Assembly: GCA_947471985.1 (NCBI GenBank)
Contig: CANIZL010000044.1
Span: 1-52,077, forward strand
Length of the DNA stretch: 52,077 nt
Reading direction: 5' to 3'
Source: Verrucomicrobiota bacterium
GTDB lineage: Bacteria; Verrucomicrobiota; Verrucomicrobiia; Limisphaerales; UBA9464
In this document: positions 51,895-52,077 of the stretch, piece by piece
Numbering within the stretch: position 1 is the stretch's first letter
Layout of the letters: each line of letters begins with the position of its first letter
The notes under the pieces: generated by a model
What the model saw: only the letters and a program-made list of their open reading frames with translations
Databases searched by the model: none
What the model was told of the DNA's origin: nothing
Translations under genes and position numbers: made by a program

Positions 51895-52077
51895 TCAGCC
51901 GATGGCGTCGACGCGGAGGTCGCGTAGGACGCTGATTCCGGGGAGTGGGACGCCCCGGATGGGGCGGGCCCCATCCTTCCGCTTCGGACTGAAGCGGTCC
52001 CGAAACCGCATGAACTGCTGATCCACGAACTCCCGCGAACCCAGGACTACCCCATCGCTGAAATGCCGTATCCGTAG
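51895..52077 (-). CDS. RAYT/IS200-like transposase, 5' end outside window
   Basis: Sixty codons to a TGA at 51895-51897; the rest lies beyond the right edge. The tail reads HFSDGVVLGSREFVDQQF, then RFSPKRKDGARPIRGV and SVLRDLRVDAIG. This is the conserved C-terminus of REP-associated tyrosine transposases (HUH family), as I remember them in Verrucomicrobiota. The catalytic HUH and tyrosine parts would be off the window, so activity cannot be judged. It sits next to a decayed transposon-linked ORF, which fits a mobile-element-rich junction. The nucleotides just past its stop contain a GTAG-type palindrome, see findings. Confidence 0.68.
   Translation of the reverse strand, partial: LRIRHFSDGVVLGSREFVDQQFMRFRDRFSPKRKDGARPIRGVPLPGISVLRDLRVDAIG

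Overview
This is a GC-rich, densely coded bacterial window. Several traits suggest the phylum Verrucomicrobiota: an exosortase-associated EpsI-type protein, a very large secreted protein built of repeated Ig-like modules, a GbsR-type regulator beside an exopolysaccharide operon, and a RAYT-type transposase remnant. This placement is an inference from gene content; there is no rRNA or other marker gene in the window.

Layout. Positions 1-12.8 kb are ordinary housekeeping genes: the end of holA, birA, a branched-chain-type aminotransferase (ilvE), a GH63-type glucosidase, topB, folC and an RND/MMPL exporter. From 12.8 to 37.4 kb lies a surface-polysaccharide region. An outlying glycosyltransferase and an O-antigen-ligase-like protein sit at its left edge. 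Then comes an unbroken run of about 18 minus-strand genes read from 37.4 kb down to 15.6 kb. In transcription order these are: GbsR/MarR regulator, EpsI-like protein, PseB, PseC, a cytidylyltransferase-aldo/keto reductase fusion, a cytidylyltransferase-class III aminotransferase fusion, a methyltransferase, an SDR, a PseG-formyltransferase fusion, PseI, a second methyltransferase, a Wzx-type flippase, a capsule-synthesis-family protein, a Wzy-type polymerase, an acyltransferase, a sugar-nucleotide epimerase and two GT4 glycosyltransferases. Short gaps and several stop/start overlaps suggest one long operon. Positions 37.4-52 kb are mixed: a cNMP-domain histidine kinase, an ABC-F ATPase, a second acyltransferase with an FkbM methyltransferase, an MBL-fold hydrolase, a CPBP protease, a MarR regulator, a 1751-residue metalloprotease with eleven Ig-like repeats, and a decayed mobile-element region at the right end.

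How the genes work together. PseB and PseC should convert UDP-GlcNAc to the 4-amino-altrose nucleotide. No PseH acetyltransferase is seen. Instead a formyltransferase domain is fused to PseG, so the likely product entering PseI is 4-N-formylated, giving a 7-N-formyl pseudaminic-type acid. One or both SpsF-like domains would activate it with CMP. The fused aminotransferase and reductase, the SDR and the two methyltransferases may tailor it or a second sugar. Wzx and Wzy would then flip and polymerise the repeat unit. This non-canonical, fusion-rich nonulosonate pathway is the most interesting system in the window.
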